Assembly (NCBI GenBank): GCA_963786625.1 | Contig: CAWAZS010000005.1 | Coordinates: forward strand, 1-64,000 | Length of the DNA: 64,000 bases | Reading direction: 5' to 3' | Source of the DNA: CAIWHR01 sp963786625 | GTDB lineage: Bacteria; Pseudomonadota; Gammaproteobacteria; Burkholderiales; Casimicrobiaceae | Shown here: positions 37,179-46,771 of the stretch, piece after piece | How positions within the stretch are numbered: position 1 is the first letter of the stretch | Layout of the letters: every line of letters starts with the position of its first letter | Program-made: the position numbers and the translations under genes | Notes under the pieces: generated by a model | The model's input: the letters and a program-made list of their open reading frames with translations, nothing else | The model's database searches: none | What the model was told of the DNA's origin: nothing

Positions 37179-38009
37179 ATGGCGGATGAGCGCGTCCTGA
37201 TCATCGAGGCGGGCAGGGCCGAGCGCCACTACTGGGCCGATCTCTGGCGGTACCGGGAGCTGCTCTGGTTCCTGGCCTGGCGGGACCTGCTCGTCCGCTA
37301 CCGGCAGACGGCGATCGGAATTGCGTGGGCGGTGCTCCGGCCGGTGCTCACGATGGTGGTGTTCACGCTCGTGTTCGGCAAGCTCGCCGAGCCTGCCGTC
37401 GGAGAACGTGCCGTATCCGATCCTCGTGTTCGCGGCATTGCTGCCGTGGCAACTCTTCGCGAGCGCCTTCTCCGAGGCCGGCAACAGCCTCGTCAGCAAC
37501 GCGAACATGATCTCCAAGGTCTACTTCCCGCGGCTGATCGTTCCCGTCGGGCGCCGTGATGGTGAGCTGCGCGGACTTCCTGATCTCGCTCGCTGATTCT
37601 GGCCGCGCTGATGGCGTGGTACGGGTTCCTGCCGGACTGGCGGATCCTGACGCTGCCGCTGTTCATCGTCGTCGCGCTGGCCGCGGCTCTGGGCGCCGGC
37701 CTGTGGACGGCCGCGCTCAATGTGCGCTACCGGGACGTGCGCTTCGTGATTCCGTTCGTCGTGCAGATGGGGCTCTACGTCTCGCCCGTCGGCTTCAGCA
37801 GCACGGTGATTCCCGAGCAGTGGCGACTGGTCTATTCGCTCAACCCGATGGTCGGCGTGATCGACGGCTTTCGCTGGGCGGTCCTCGGCGGCGGGATGTC
37901 GATCTACTGGCCGGGCATGCTGCTGTCGGCGACGCTGATTGCCGTGCTCGTGGCGACCGGCATCGGGTATTTCCGGCGCACCGAAAAGACCTTCGCCGAC
38001 ATCATCTAG
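37179..38009 (+). CDS. wzm: ABC-2 polysaccharide export permease
   Basis: About 276 codons from ATG 37179 (MADERVLIIEAGR). Six-segment membrane protein of the Wzm/KpsM family: LLWFLAWRDLLVRYRQTAIG (the amphipathic LxWRDxxVRYRQT start), AWAVLRPVLTMVVFTLVFG, FAALLPWQLFASAFSEAGNS, MISKVYFPRLIVPV, LNVRYRDVRFVIPFVVQ, YVSPVGFSSTVIPEQW and YSLNPMVGVIDGFRWAVLGG. Frameshifts near 37395, 37550 and 37595. It pairs with the ATPase that starts 2 nt after its stop, and carries the lipid-linked polysaccharide across the inner membrane. Confidence 0.9.
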
Positions 38010-38011
38010 CC

Positions 38012-39307
38012 ATGTCCGTGGCGATCAGGGCCGAAGGCCTGTCCAAGCGATACATGATCGGCCATCGGCACGCCGCGACGTACGGCACGCTGCGCGACTC
38101 GCTCGCCGACGCTGTCCGGGCCTTCGGGCGGCGCGTCGCGCATCCGTTCGCCGCCGGCGCGCCGAATGGCGACGCCGGCGAGACGCAGGAGGAGTTCTGG
38201 GCGCTGCGCGACGCGAGCTTCGAAATCGAGCAGGGAGAGCGCCTCGGCATCGTCGGTCGCAACGGCGCCGGCAAGTCGACGCTGCTCAAGATCCTGTCCA
38301 GGATCACCGAGCCCACCCGCGGACGGGTGGAGATTCACGGGAGGGTCGCCAGCCTGCTCGAAGTCGGCACCGGCTTCCATCCGGAGCTGACCGGACGCGA
38401 GAACATCTTCCTCAACGGCGCGGTGCTCGGCATGAGCCGCTCCGAGATCGTGCGCAAGTTCGACGAGATCGTCGCGTTCGCCGAGGTCGAGAAATTCCTC
38501 GACACGCCGGTCAAGCGCTACTCGAGCGGCATGTACGTGCGCCTCGCCTTCGCGGTCGCGGCGCACCTCGAGCCGGAGGTGCTGATCGTCGACGAAGTGC
38601 TCGCCGTGGGCGACATGCGGTTTCAGGACAGGTGTCTCGGCAAGATGCGCGCCATCGGAGCGACGGGGAGAACGGTGCTGTTCGTGAGCCACAATGCCGG
38701 TGCCATACGAGCGCTGTGCACGCGGGCCTGCTGGCTGGATGACGGCCGGGTCGCGCGGATCGGCGACGTGCAGGAAGTGGTCGACGCCTACGTCAGCGCC
38801 GTCGCGGACACTCGCGCCGAAGGCGCCGTCCCGGTCGCGAGCCGTCCCGAGGACCAGCGCTTCTTCGTCGAGGGCATGACCCTGTTCGCCGACGGAGTCG
38901 CTGCCTCCGCGATACCCTGCGGGGCGCCGATGGCGCTGGAAATCGCCTACGCCACCCGGGAGCCGCTGCACCATCTGCGGATGCACGTGGTGATCGACAC
39001 CGCCTTCGGCGAGCATGTCGTCTATCTCGGAACCGACCTTGCCGGGCAGGATTTCGTCGACCCGCCGGTGGCCGGCCGGATCCGCTGCGATCTCGGCGCC
39101 TGCGCGCTGATGCCGGGGAGTTACAGCATCTCGGTCTACGGTGTGACGAACGGCGAGCACGGCGACGAGTTTCTCGATGCCCTGCGCTTCCAGGTCGCCG
39201 ACAGGAACTACTTCGGCACGGGTCTGCTGCCACCCCGGAACTTTGCCAGGGTCCTGGTGCGCCATCGGTGGGGAATCGAGGAAACGCAGCTTGCGCGACC
39301 GCGATGA
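38012..39307 (+). CDS. wzt: Polysaccharide ABC transporter ATP-binding protein with C-terminal carbohydrate-binding domain
   Basis: 431 residues, intact. Walker A GIVGRNGAGKSTLLKILSRI, ETGTGFHPELTGREN-type segment (LEVGTGFHPELTGRENIF), signature YSSGMYVRLAFAVAAHLEP, Walker B VLIVDEVLAVGDMRFQDRC and H-loop VLFVSHNAGAIRALC. Residues from about 265 on form an extra beta-rich domain (MALEIAYATREPLHHLRMHV, LMPGSYSISVYGVTNGEHGD) like the Wzt C-terminal domain that recognises the modified end of the O-chain. This suggests chain export is coupled to a terminal modification, which the adjacent methyltransferases could supply. Confidence 0.93.
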   Translation: MSVAIRAEGLSKRYMIGHRHAATYGTLRDSLADAVRAFGRRVAHPFAAGAPNGDAGETQEEFWALRDASFEIEQGERLGIVGRNGAGKSTLLKILSRITEPTRGRVEIHGRVASLLEVGTGFHPELTGRENIFLNGAVLGMSRSEIVRKFDEIVAFAEVEKFLDTPVKRYSSGMYVRLAFAVAAHLEPEVLIVDEVLAVGDMRFQDRCLGKMRAIGATGRTVLFVSHNAGAIRALCTRACWLDDGRVARIGDVQEVVDAYVSAVADTRAEGAVPVASRPEDQRFFVEGMTLFADGVAASAIPCGAPMALEIAYATREPLHHLRMHVVIDTAFGEHVVYLGTDLAGQDFVDPPVAGRIRCDLGACALMPGSYSISVYGVTNGEHGDEFLDALRFQVADRNYFGTGLLPPRNFARVLVRHRWGIEETQLARPR

Positions 39308-40653
39308 AGCGTCTCCTGGTCTGCGTCTACACGCACAACACCTGGGGCGGGATCGAGAGCTGGCTTTCCAGCGTCGTCGATCATCTGGGCGCCCACGGCT
39401 GGGACGTCGTCCTCGGGCTCGCGCGCGGCCGCGTGCACAACGACCCGGAAGCATTCCGACGCATCCATCCGCATTTCAATGGCATCGAGCTCGACGGCCG
39501 CTCCGGCACTCCGGCCGGACGTGCGCTCGCGGTCGTGCGCGGGATACGGCGCGTCCGGCCCGCAGTCGTGCTGCCGCTGGGGCTGGCCGACGTCTATGCC
39601 GCGGTTGCCCTGCTCAAGGCGGCCCGTGGCGACGTACGCCTGGCCGTCGCCGTCCACGCGACGAACCTCGCGCTGTTCGCGGATCTTCGCCGGTTCGAGC
39701 CTGTCGTCGATCTTTGCCTGGGCGTGAATCCGCTTCACGCTCGATTCCTCGAGTCCTGGGCCGGCTACTCCCGGGAGCGCGTCGGCACAATCCTGAACGG
39801 CGTGCGCCTTCCCGCAGCGGGCGGCGGTCCTGCGCCGCGCCCCACCGGACCGCTGCGCGTGGCGTTCGTCGGTCGGCTCGATCCGCTGATCAAGGGGGTG
39901 CTCGATGCGATCCCGCTGGTGCGCGAGCTCGAGCGGCGCGGTGTCGAGTATCGGTTGAGCTTCGTCGGCGACGGCGAGGCCGCGGACACGCTGCGGGCGC
40001 AGCTTGCCCCGTCCCTCGCCGCGGGACGGGTCGCATTCCATGGCTATCTCGAACCGGAGCGCGTGCAGAGCGAAATCTATCCGCGGCACGACGCCCTGAT
40101 CATGTTCTCCCGGCAGGAGGCTTGCCCGCTCGTGATGCAGGAAGCCATGGCGCACGGCGTCGTTCCCGTGTGCACCGACTTCACCGGCATCCGCAGCCTG
40201 GGCTTCGTCCGCGATGGAATCAACGCCCTCGTCTATCCCTGCGGCGACGTGTCGCGTGCCGCCGATCATCTCCAGACGCTGGCCGGTGACCGGCGGGCGA
40301 TGCTGACCATGGCGCAGGCGTGCCGCGAGAGCGCGCGGGACTTTCCGCTGCGGAAGATGCTGCAGGAATGGCTCGAGGCCCTCGACCGGCTCGCGAGCCA
40401 GCCACCACGTCCCCTGGCCGAGCGCGCGCGCGATCTTGCCCTGCTGCGCGAGCCGGACGGAAGCCGCCTCGGACGCCTCGGCCTGTCGCCGGCCTGGGCG
40501 GATCGCGTGCGGCGCTGCCTGCTTCCGCCGCCGCGCTTCGCCGACGGCTGGGCCGAGTGGCCCGGCACCTACTCGCACGTCGACGAGAATACGCGCCGCG
40601 CCATGCTGGAGCGATTGGCGCAGCTCGACCGTGCCGACGGGCCGTCGCCGTGA
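39304..40653 (+). CDS. Glycosyltransferase, GT4
   Basis: 449 residues, intact, ATG overlapping the wzt stop (ATGA). KRLLVCVYTHNTWGGIESWL (acceptor loop WGGIE), RRVRPAVVLPLGLADVYAA, ERVGTILNGVRLPA, LRVAFVGRLDPLIKGVLDAI (donor domain start) and LSFVGDGEAADTLRAQL, then the EX7E motif in EACPLVMQEAMAHGVVPVC. A C-terminal extension of about 60 residues (LPPPRFADGWAEWPGTYSHV) is not part of the GT4 fold. Acceptor and sugar unknown. Part of the coupled run wzm-wzt-GT4-methyltransferase. Confidence 0.88.
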   Translation: MKRLLVCVYTHNTWGGIESWLSSVVDHLGAHGWDVVLGLARGRVHNDPEAFRRIHPHFNGIELDGRSGTPAGRALAVVRGIRRVRPAVVLPLGLADVYAAVALLKAARGDVRLAVAVHATNLALFADLRRFEPVVDLCLGVNPLHARFLESWAGYSRERVGTILNGVRLPAAGGGPAPRPTGPLRVAFVGRLDPLIKGVLDAIPLVRELERRGVEYRLSFVGDGEAADTLRAQLAPSLAAGRVAFHGYLEPERVQSEIYPRHDALIMFSRQEACPLVMQEAMAHGVVPVCTDFTGIRSLGFVRDGINALVYPCGDVSRAADHLQTLAGDRRAMLTMAQACRESARDFPLRKMLQEWLEALDRLASQPPRPLAERARDLALLREPDGSRLGRLGLSPAWADRVRRCLLPPPRFADGWAEWPGTYSHVDENTRRAMLERLAQLDRADGPSP

Positions 40654-41601
40654 CCGAGTTCATTTTCGTCGACAAGGACGCGAAGATGCGGCGGGGGCCC
40701 GAGGCGCAGCGTCTGCTGGAGCAGGGGTCCGACAGCGTGTACCTGAGCGCGGGCAGCGGCATCACCCGCGTGCCCGAGGAGCGCTGGAAATTGGCGCAGG
40801 CGTACGAGGCGACCACCTGGATGTCCGAGGGTGCGCACGCGACGGAGGACCGGAATTCGGCGCACCGGGACAACTTCGACGGCTATCGCGCGCTGCAGGG
40901 GATGCGCTTCGAGCACGCCATCGAGCTCGGATGCGGGCCGTTCACCAATCTGCGCTGGATCGCCGCCGCCTGCCGGATCGAGCGGTGCACGCTGCTCGAC
41001 CCCCTGATCGCGCGCTACCGGTCGCACCGCCATTGCCGTTACGCCGGCGGCCTGCTGCGCGACGGAGGAGAAGCCGCTGTCGCGGCGCCTCGGAAAGACC
41101 GTCGCGCATCGCGCCCTGCGCCGGGCGATCCGCGCACTCGCCCCGGCCTGGCTGAACGACGGCGTGCCGGTGGCGAAGACCATTGCCGCGCCGATCGAGG
41201 AGCTGTCACCCGGGCAACGGTATGATCTCGTCGTGATGATCAACGTGATCGAGCACTGCTACGACCTGCGCAGGATTCTCGCCACGATCCTCGATCTGCT
41301 TCCGGACGGCGGCATCTTCGTGTTCTCCGACAAGTACTTCGACCATGACGACGTGGCGTCCTTCGTCCGCACCTACTACGACGCGGGACATCCATTGCGC
41401 GTCGACCGACGCGTGCTTTCCGAATTCATGCAGCGCAACTTCGAGCGTCTCTACGAGAAGGTCGTGCCGGTCGACGAGAGGATCGCCGGAGAGACCACGG
41501 TTCATTACGACGAGTTCTACTTCGTCGGCCGCAGGCGGCCAGTGGCCGGCGCGGCGGCGGTGACCGGCGCGGCGCCGGCAGCGAAAAGCGGGCAGGCGTG
41601 A
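40650..41601 (+). CDS. Class I SAM-dependent methyltransferase, frameshifted
   Basis: About 317 codons, GTG start overlapping the previous stop (GTGA). SAM motif I is HAIELGCGPFTNLRWIAAAC, then CTLLDPLIARY. The later acidic block is RYDLVVMINVIEHCYDLRRI, with LLPDGGIFVFSDKYFD typical of methyltransferases acting on sugars or lipid-linked glycans. One shift near 41073 lies between the motifs. The position directly behind wzt (whose C-terminal domain reads the chain end) makes a chain-terminating or chain-decorating methylase plausible. The RGP-like gene follows 67 nt later. Confidence 0.8.
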
Positions 41602-41668
41602 GTATCGGCGTGACGATCATGCGGCGCGGTGCGACGCGGTCCCTCCCCTCCCCGGAGGAGCGTCGACC

Positions 41669-42796
41669 TTGAAGAAGTCGGCCATCGTGGTCACCACGAT
41701 CTTCGAGCCGGAGTTCCTCGGCGGCTACGTCGCGAACCTGGAGGCGCACGGCCGCTCGCGCGACGTCGACATCATCGTGATCGTCGACCGCAAGACGCCA
41801 CGATCGATGGAGGAGGCCTGCCGGCAGCATCGGGCGCAGGGATACTCCGTGCTGTGCCCCTCGCTCGACGAACAGGAGCGGTTCGTCTCCCGCCTGCCGG
41901 ACATGGCGGGACGCATTCCCTACGACAGCGACAACCGGCGCAACGTCGGCTTCCTGATGGCGCTGGAACGCGGCGCCGACGTGCTGATCTCGATCGACGA
42001 CGACAACCATTGCCTGCCGGGGACCGATTTCGTCGGCGAGCACGCGATCGCCGGCGAGACGCGCACGGTCACCGAAGTGACGACCAGCGACGGCTGGTTC
42101 AATGCGGCGACGATGCTGCGGGAGGACGGCGCGCGCGAGATCTACCCGCGGGGCTTCCCCTACGCGGCGCGGCACGGCCCGCGCGAAGTGACGCGGAGCG
42201 AGCCGGTGACGCGGCGCATCGCGATCAATGCGGGCTTGTCGATCGGCGATCCCGACGTCGATGCGGTGACCCGCCTGGCGACGCGGCCGCGGGTATCGGC
42301 AGCCGACGGGCAGGCGCTGGTTCTCGGTCCCGCGGCGTGGAGCCCCGTCAACACGCAGAACACGGCGGTCGCGCGCGACGCCGTCGCCGCCTACTATTAC
42401 GTCCGGATGGGACATTCGCTCGGGGGCATGACGATCGACCGCTACGGGGACATCCTCAGCGGCTATTTCGTGCAGAAATGCGCGAAGACGCTGGGTCAGG
42501 CCGTCCGGATCGGCGGACCGGTGACGGATCACCGCCGCACGCCGCACAACCTGTTCAAGGATCTGTACCATGAGCTCGCGGGCATGGTGATCGTCGAGGA
42601 ACTGCTGCCGTGGCTGATGGAGACCCGCCTGGCCGGGAGCAGCTATGCCGACGCCTATCTGTCGCTGGCGGAGGAGCTCGAGGCGCGCGCCGCCGGCTGC
42701 AGGGGCTTCGTCTGGGACCAGGGCGCACGCGAATTCCTCGCGTCCACCGCCGCCAGCATGCGCGCCTGGGTCGGCGCGGTGCGGGCGATCGGGTAG
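41669..42796 (+). CDS. RGP/STELLO-like glycosyltransferase-fold protein
   Basis: 375 residues, intact, TTG start with GGAGGAG upstream. KKSAIVVTTIFEPEFLGGYV, IIVIVDRKTPRSMEEAC, then NVGFLMALERGADVLISIDD followed directly by DN, giving a DDD metal motif in a GT-A fold. Later INAGLSIGDPDVDAVTRLA and WSPVNTQNTAVARDAV resemble plant reversibly glycosylated polypeptides (UDP-arabinose mutases) and STELLO proteins. Bacterial members are little studied. It could transfer a sugar or interconvert a UDP-sugar ring form. Family placement is by motif pattern only. Confidence 0.65.
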   Translation: MKKSAIVVTTIFEPEFLGGYVANLEAHGRSRDVDIIVIVDRKTPRSMEEACRQHRAQGYSVLCPSLDEQERFVSRLPDMAGRIPYDSDNRRNVGFLMALERGADVLISIDDDNHCLPGTDFVGEHAIAGETRTVTEVTTSDGWFNAATMLREDGAREIYPRGFPYAARHGPREVTRSEPVTRRIAINAGLSIGDPDVDAVTRLATRPRVSAADGQALVLGPAAWSPVNTQNTAVARDAVAAYYYVRMGHSLGGMTIDRYGDILSGYFVQKCAKTLGQAVRIGGPVTDHRRTPHNLFKDLYHELAGMVIVEELLPWLMETRLAGSSYADAYLSLAEELEARAAGCRGFVWDQGAREFLASTAASMRAWVGAVRAIG

Positions 42797-42872
42797 GCGA
42801 TTGCGGGAAGGCCAAGATCCGTGAATCCGGCTCGCTTCTGACCGACCGGACAGCGATCGACGGGACAGTCCC

Positions 42873-43805
42873 TTGCACGACCGACCTCTGGTATCCGTCA
42901 TCGTCCCGAGCTTCAACCAGGGGCGCTTCATCGGCGAGACGATTGCGTCCGCGCTGGCGCAGGACTATCGCCCGATCGAGGTGCTGGTGCTGGATGGCGG
43001 GTCCACCGATGCGACGCTGGACGTCCTCCAGGGATTTGCCGGCGCGCCGGAGCTCGCCGTCTCGTCCGAGCCGGACCGCGGCGTCGCCGACGCCGTGAAC
43101 AAGGGCCTGCAGAGGGCGCGTGGCGACATCCTGGCGATCCAGAGCTCGGACGATGTCTACCTTCCCGGAGCCATCGCGGCGGCGGTCGACGCGCTGAGCG
43201 CCCATCCTGCCGCGGGCCTCGTATTCGGCGACGTCGAGCACATCGACGATCGGTCGAGAGTGACCGGGCGCGACGTGCTGCCCGCATTCTCGCTCGCCGA
43301 GTATCTCGGGCGGCTGACCTACATTCCGCAGCCGTCGGCGTTCTTCCGCGGCGGCGCAGCGCGCAGCGTCGGCGGGTGGCGGGCCGAAGTCAGCTATGCG
43401 GCCGACGCCGACTTCTGGATCCGGATCGCGCTGCGTTTTCCGGTCGTCAAGATCGACCGGGTGCTGGCGCGGTATCGCCATCACGCCGGCCAGCGCGATG
43501 TGCACGTCGAGCGCATCCTGCGCGACTGGGAAAGGATGGTCGCGGACCTGCCGGACGACCCGCCGATGCCGCCGCGCCTGGCGCGGTACGCGCGCATGGG
43601 CGTGCACCTGGCGCGATATCGCTACACGCCCGAGGCGGACTGGCCGGCCCGAACCCGGCACCTGTATCGCGCCGCGCTCGCGAATCCCTGCGCGATCGCG
43701 CATCCCAACTTTCCGAAGCGCGAGCTCTTTCCCGGACGCACGCCGGTGTGGGCCGCGCTCTCGCGCGTCAAGCGCGCGCTCGGGCTCTCCCCGCGCAGCC
43801 GGTAG
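42873..43805 (+). CDS. Glycosyltransferase, GT2
   Basis: 310 residues, intact, TTG start. PLVSVIVPSFNQGRFIGETI, VLVLDGGSTDATLDVLQ (first Asp motif), GVADAVNKGLQRARGDILAI and QSSDDVYLPGA (DxD site as SDD), then YIPQPSAFFRGGAARSVGGW and YAADADFWIRIAL (acidic catalytic base region). The C-terminus KALGLSPRSR-like is basic and may contact the membrane. Preceded by a 76-nt gap. It adds one sugar of the repeat unit; specificity unknown. Confidence 0.9.
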   Translation: MHDRPLVSVIVPSFNQGRFIGETIASALAQDYRPIEVLVLDGGSTDATLDVLQGFAGAPELAVSSEPDRGVADAVNKGLQRARGDILAIQSSDDVYLPGAIAAAVDALSAHPAAGLVFGDVEHIDDRSRVTGRDVLPAFSLAEYLGRLTYIPQPSAFFRGGAARSVGGWRAEVSYAADADFWIRIALRFPVVKIDRVLARYRHHAGQRDVHVERILRDWERMVADLPDDPPMPPRLARYARMGVHLARYRYTPEADWPARTRHLYRAALANPCAIAHPNFPKRELFPGRTPVWAALSRVKRALGLSPRSR

Positions 43806-43810
43806 CGGCG

Positions 43811-44882
43811 ATGGGGTACAGCCTCCGGCAGCAGCTGGGCGCCGCGGTCATCGACTGGCCGCGCTTCGAGATCGGCCTGCGCGGCTCCTGGACGCGGATC
43901 CGGAACCGGCGCGAGCGCTTGCGCGAATCGCCGGACGGCCGCGGAGTCGCCTGCGACTGGCGGTGGACCTCCGACCTGCACGTCGCCAAGGTCTTCCCGT
44001 CGCTGGGCAGGCGGCTGCATGCTGCGCGCCACCGACGATTGGCCGATATCCTTTGCGGCGTCTCCTCCGGAGCGTGGCGGTGACGTTCGGGTAAGCTTCG
44101 TGATCGGTCACCGCGGCATGGAGCGCGTCCCGCAGCTGCTGGCAACGCTGGCTTCCATTGCCGCGCAGCGGGACGTCCGCTGCGAATGCGTCGTGGTCGA
44201 GCAATCGGCGCGGAGCGAGGTTCGCGATCTCCTGCCGCATTGGGTGCGTTACCTCCATACGCCGCCACCGAGCCCGGCGATGCCGTACTGTCGCTCGTGG
44301 GCATTCAACGCCGGGGCACCCGGCGCCCGCGGGAAGCTTCTGGTCTTTCACGATGGCGATGTGCTGGTCCCCGAGCGTTACGCGGCGGAGCTGTGGGATC
44401 GGTGGCAGGAGGGCTACGAGGTCATCAATCTGAAGCGGTTCATCTTCTACCTCGGCGAAGCGCAATCGCGGAGCATCGCGTCCGAGCGGCGGCTTGAGCC
44501 TCGACGCAGCCTCCGGAGGTCGTCATGCAGAACGCGGAGGCGGGCGGGAGCATCGCGCTGTCCCGCGATGCGTTCCATGCGATCGGCGGGTACGACGAAT
44601 CGTTCGTGGGCTGGGGTGGCGAGGACAACGAGTTCTGGGAGCGCGCGCAGACGCGGCGCGTCTGGCCCTACGGCTATCTGCCGTTCGTCCACCTGTGGCA
44701 TGCCCCGCAGCCGGAGAAGCTGCAGCCGAGCCGACGCGGAGCATTTCCGCCGGCGATCGGAGCTGCCGCCCGCGGCGCGCATCGCCGAATTGACCGCGAG
44801 GGACTTCGGAAATCCCGCGCGGATCGATCCCCCGTGGAATCCCGCCGAGCGGGATCCCGGGCCTCGCCGGCAGCGCCCATGA
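43811..44882 (+). CDS. Glycosyltransferase with galactosyltransferase-type C-terminal domain, frameshifted
   Basis: About 357 codons. An N-terminal region of about 75 residues (MGYSLRQQLGAAVIDWPRFE) has no clear match. The GT-A core is VSFVIGHRGMERVPQLLATL, CECVVVEQSARSEVRDLL and LLVFHDGDVLVPERYAAEL (DGD metal motif). The C-terminal SIALSRDAFHAIGGYDESF and VGWGGEDNEFWERA block is the glycosyltransferase family 7 C-terminal signature. Frameshifts near 44035, 44490 and 44730. It ends with TGA 44880-44882; 93 nt separate it from the second asparagine-synthetase-like gene. Confidence 0.8.
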
Positions 44883-44975
44883 CGCGCGCTAGCCGCCTGT
44901 CGCTGCGGGCCGACGCATCGTGCGCGCAGCCGGCGGCGGCAAAGCTCTCGACGTGCCTGCCGGATCGGTGCGCTC

Positions 44976-46771
44976 GTGTGCGCGATAGCGGGTTGGCAGC
45001 GGGTTCCGGCGCATCGTCCGAACCCGGCGACCTCGCGGCGATGGCCCGCGCCGATCGCCCATCGCGGTCCCGACGACGACGGCACGTACGTCGACGCCGC
45101 GCACGGGGTCGCGCTCGCCCATCGGCGGCTCAGCATCATCGACCTCACGCGCCGGCGGCCATCAGCCGATGGGCCAGCGACGACGGCTCCGTGGTGCTCG
45201 TGTTCAACGGCGAGCTGTACAACTACGTGGCGCTGCGGCGCGAGCTGGAGGCGGCCGGGCGCGCGTTCCGCTCGCGCAGCGACACCGAGGTCGTCGTGAA
45301 CGCGCTGCGCGCAGTGGGGGCCGGCGGCGCTCGAGCGCTTCGACGGCATGTTCGCGCTGGCGGCCTGGTTTCCCCGGACGCAGCAGGCTGCTGCTGGCGC
45401 GCGACCCGATGGGCATGAAGCCGCTCTACTACACGGCGCTCGCCGGGGGCGGCATCGCGTTCGCCTCCGAGATCAAGGCGTTCCTGGCGCTGAAGGCGTT
45501 CCGCGCCGGCGATCAACGCCCGCTCGCTCGCGGCAGTACCTCGAGTTCGGCTACGTGTTCGACGAGCGACGACACGATGCTCTCGGCGGTGTCCAAGCTG
45601 CCGCCCGGGCCACGCGATGGAGATCGTCGCCGGCCGTCGCCGGCCGGCCGTATGCCGTATTTCGCCGCGCCCGCGTCGCGGCCAGCCGACGCGCGCTCGC
45701 TCGACGCGATCGTCGACGAGCTGCACGCGCACGCTCTCCGACGTCGTGCGCGAGCACCTCGTCGCCGACGTGCCGGTCGGGCTGCTGCTCTCGGGCGGAC
45801 TCGATTCGAGCATCGATCGCCGCGCTCGCGGCACGCGAGGCGCGCGTCGCGACGATCAGCATGGGCTTTGCCGAATCCACGGTCGACGAGCGCGCCCGTT
45901 CGCGCGCACGGTCGCCGCGCACATCGGGTCGGAGCATCGGGAGGTGCTGATCCATCACCGCGACGTGGTCGAGGAGCTGGACGACGTCGTCTGGTACTTC
46001 GACGACCTGTTCGCCGACTGGGGCACGGTCTCGACGCGCCTGCTCTACCGGAAGTGCCGCGAGCAGGGCATCAAGGTCGTGCTGGTGGGCGAGGGCGCCG
46101 GACGAGCTCTTCGGCGGCTATCCGATCTTCGCGCGCCGCGCAACGGACGCGCGGCCCGATGCCGTGGCGGCTCTTCCAGCTCTATCGTCGCTATGCGGGA
46201 CGCCGCTATGGCGGACAGTTCCGGGCCTTCGCGGCCATCATGCGCCGGCATCTCGCGCAGAGCGCGCGGCAACATGTTCGACGCGGTGCGGCTGTTCGAA
46301 TCGCGCAACCAGCTGCCCAACAATTACGTGATGAAGGTGGACAAGGCCAGCATGTCGGTGAGCGTCGAGGCGCGCGCGCCGTATCTCGACCGGCGCGTCG
46401 CCGAGCTCGCCTACGCGATCCCCGGGCGTGACCTGCTGGCCGAGGGCACGGACAAGCTCGTGCTCCGGCGCATGGCCGAGCGCCACCGGCTCCTGCCGGA
46501 CGAGATCGCCCGCCGACCGAAGTTCGGCGCGTCCATCGCCGCCTCGTGGATGGACGAGTCCGACGGAGTTCCGGCGCTACGCCGCGCGCCATCATCCTTG
46601 CCCGCGACGGCTGGACCGACGCGCTGGGGCTGCGCGGCGCGATGACCGATTTCTTCGCGGGCCGCCGCGACGGCTACCGCTTCCCGCGCGCCATCGGCAT
46701 CTTCAGCAACGTCGCGTGGCGGCTGCTGCTGCTCAATCTCTGGTCGAAAAAGTATCTCGCGCGCGCAATGA
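44976..46771 (+). CDS. Second asparagine synthetase-like amidotransferase, frameshifted
   Basis: GTG start gives MCAIAGW with nucleophile Cys2. PIAHRGPDDDGTYVDAA, VALAHRRLSIIDLT, VVLVFNGELYNYVALRREL, SRSDTEVVVNALRA and LLARDPMGMKPLYYT form the glutaminase domain. The synthetase domain has DVPVGLLLSGGLDSSI (SGGxDS intact), VVLVGEGADELFGGYPIF, VMKVDKASMSVSVEARAP and RRPKFGASIAASWMDE. At least eight single-base shifts. The last part runs in frame into the next gene; the TGA at 46769-46771 overlapping its ATG is the probable stop. It is clearly different in sequence from the first copy at 33.2 kb, and its role in sugar-acid amidation is inferred. Confidence 0.82.
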
